Source of the DNA: Nocardia acidivorans NBRC 108247
GTDB taxonomy: Bacteria > Actinomycetota > Actinomycetes > Mycobacteriales > Mycobacteriaceae
Length of the DNA: 64,000 bases
Reading direction: 5' to 3'
Assembly (NCBI RefSeq): GCF_001625085.1
Contig: NZ_BDAW01000002.1
Span: 62,001 to 126,000, forward strand
This document shows positions 63,472 to 64,000 of the stretch, one piece after another; position 1 is the stretch's first letter, and each line of letters starts with the position of its first letter. A program made the position numbers and the translations under genes. Under the pieces are notes generated by a model that made no database searches, was not told the origin of the DNA, and worked only from the letters and a program-made list of their open reading frames with translations.

Positions 63472-64000
63472 TCAGTGCGCATTGACCAGAATGGCGTACT
63501 GCGCGGCAATCCGCTGTTGTGCGTCGAATAGTTGATTCGCAGACACCTCCGCGGCATAGCGGCCGTAGGAGACGAAGCAGTAGTGGCTGATGGCGGCGAA
63601 GGCCGGTCCGGAGTATTTGCGGCACTTGGCATTCGGCAGATTGGGCGGTGACGCCACCGACCGGAACAGCCGCGAGGTCGCGCTGTGCGCCTCGACGATC
63701 CTGGCCGCGCCCGCCGCGTCCCGGGCGCGGTAGATGTAGTTGCCCTTCCACGCCACCCGGTCCACGCCCGCCTCGTCGAAGAGTTTCTCCTCGTCCGAGC
63801 CCTGGACGACCTGGAGCCCGCCGTGCCGATCGTAGATTCCGGGCACCCCGGCCTGCGAGGGGTCGGCGAGCACGGTGGGCAGCGCCCGGGCCAGGACCCC
63901 GTCGGGGTCCATCGGAATATCCATCAGTTTGTCCAGCGGTGTGGCCGGGAATTTCGCGATGGCGGGTGGAATGACATCCAGGCTGCGCTGCACCCGGGCC
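63472..64000 (-). CDS. DUF7373-type lipoprotein, C-terminal part only (window edge)
   Basis: The last ~175 residues of a third member of the lipoprotein family; the start lies beyond the right edge. Shared landmarks are DPDGVLARALP, the GVDRVAWKGNYIYRARDAAG segment that parallels GMDRFSL in the next gene, a Cys pair (AKCRKYSG and SHYCFVSYGRY) and the end DAQQRIAAQYAILVN. The next gene starts 16 bases downstream, so the two are probably one operon formed by tandem duplication. Confidence 0.75.
   Translation of the reverse strand, partial: ARVQRSLDVIPPAIAKFPATPLDKLMDIPMDPDGVLARALPTVLADPSQAGVPGIYDRHGGLQVVQGSDEEKLFDEAGVDRVAWKGNYIYRARDAAGAARIVEAHSATSRLFRSVASPPNLPNAKCRKYSGPAFAAISHYCFVSYGRYAAEVSANQLFDAQQRIAAQYAILVNAH

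Noticed and set aside
1..64000. CRISPR arrays, insertion sequences, rRNA genes and phage genes
   Set aside because: No spaced identical repeats of CRISPR type, no transposase or integrase motifs and no rRNA-like sequence were seen on either strand.

Overview
The window looks like a chromosomal segment of a high-GC mycolic-acid actinobacterium, most probably Nocardia or a close relative. The basis is its two type VII secretion (ESX/T7SS) loci, the infA-rpmJ-rpsM-rpsK-rpsD-rpoA-rplQ-truA block, abundant GTG/TTG starts, and Nocardia-style lipoprotein and DUF4254 families. The genus is inferred from gene content alone.

Layout. 1-14.4 kb is a T7SS locus: a DUF3558-like lipoprotein fragment, a DUF7373-type lipoprotein, eccE and eccA on the minus strand, then eccD-mycP-eccC on the plus strand. 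Directly behind eccC lies a second ORF that copies only its ATPase domains 2 and 3. 14.4-17.5 kb holds a GNAT/GntR pair, a DUF4254 gene and a frameshifted DUF3558-like lipoprotein pseudogene. 17.6-28.9 kb is a cluster that encodes a complete route from agmatine to succinate: agmatine deiminase, N-carbamoylputrescine amidase, a putrescine-oxidase-like amine oxidase, aminobutyraldehyde dehydrogenase, GABA transaminase, succinate-semialdehyde dehydrogenase, an APC permease and a divergent PucR regulator. A short-form NAD-glutamate dehydrogenase follows at 29-32.1 kb and would recycle the glutamate made by the transaminase. 32.2-36.3 kb is one very long EspI-like gene, with a Pro/Gly/Gln-rich region followed by a MinD/ParA ATPase.

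36.7-41.5 kb is the conserved translation/transcription operon. Next comes an unusual block (41.8-47.2 kb) of three AraC regulators interleaved with two nitrilase-superfamily proteins. Both of these keep Glu and Lys of the catalytic triad but have Gly where the nucleophilic Cys belongs. Then come a CsoR/RicR-like copper sensor with a TACCC-N5-GGGTA operator, divergent from methylthioadenosine phosphorylase, an epimerase with a large insertion, and an FMN reductase. 50.9-64 kb is a second T7SS locus (eccE, eccB, mycP, eccD, eccC, two WXG100 genes and two lipoproteins). Its position downstream of truA matches the ESX-4 locus of mycobacteria.

The most unusual items are the tandem partial eccC paralogue with one destroyed P-loop and one intact P-loop, and the AraC/nitrilase-like block with paired loss of the catalytic Cys. 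DUF7373-type lipoproteins accompany both ESX loci. No rRNA, tRNA, CRISPR array or transposase was seen.
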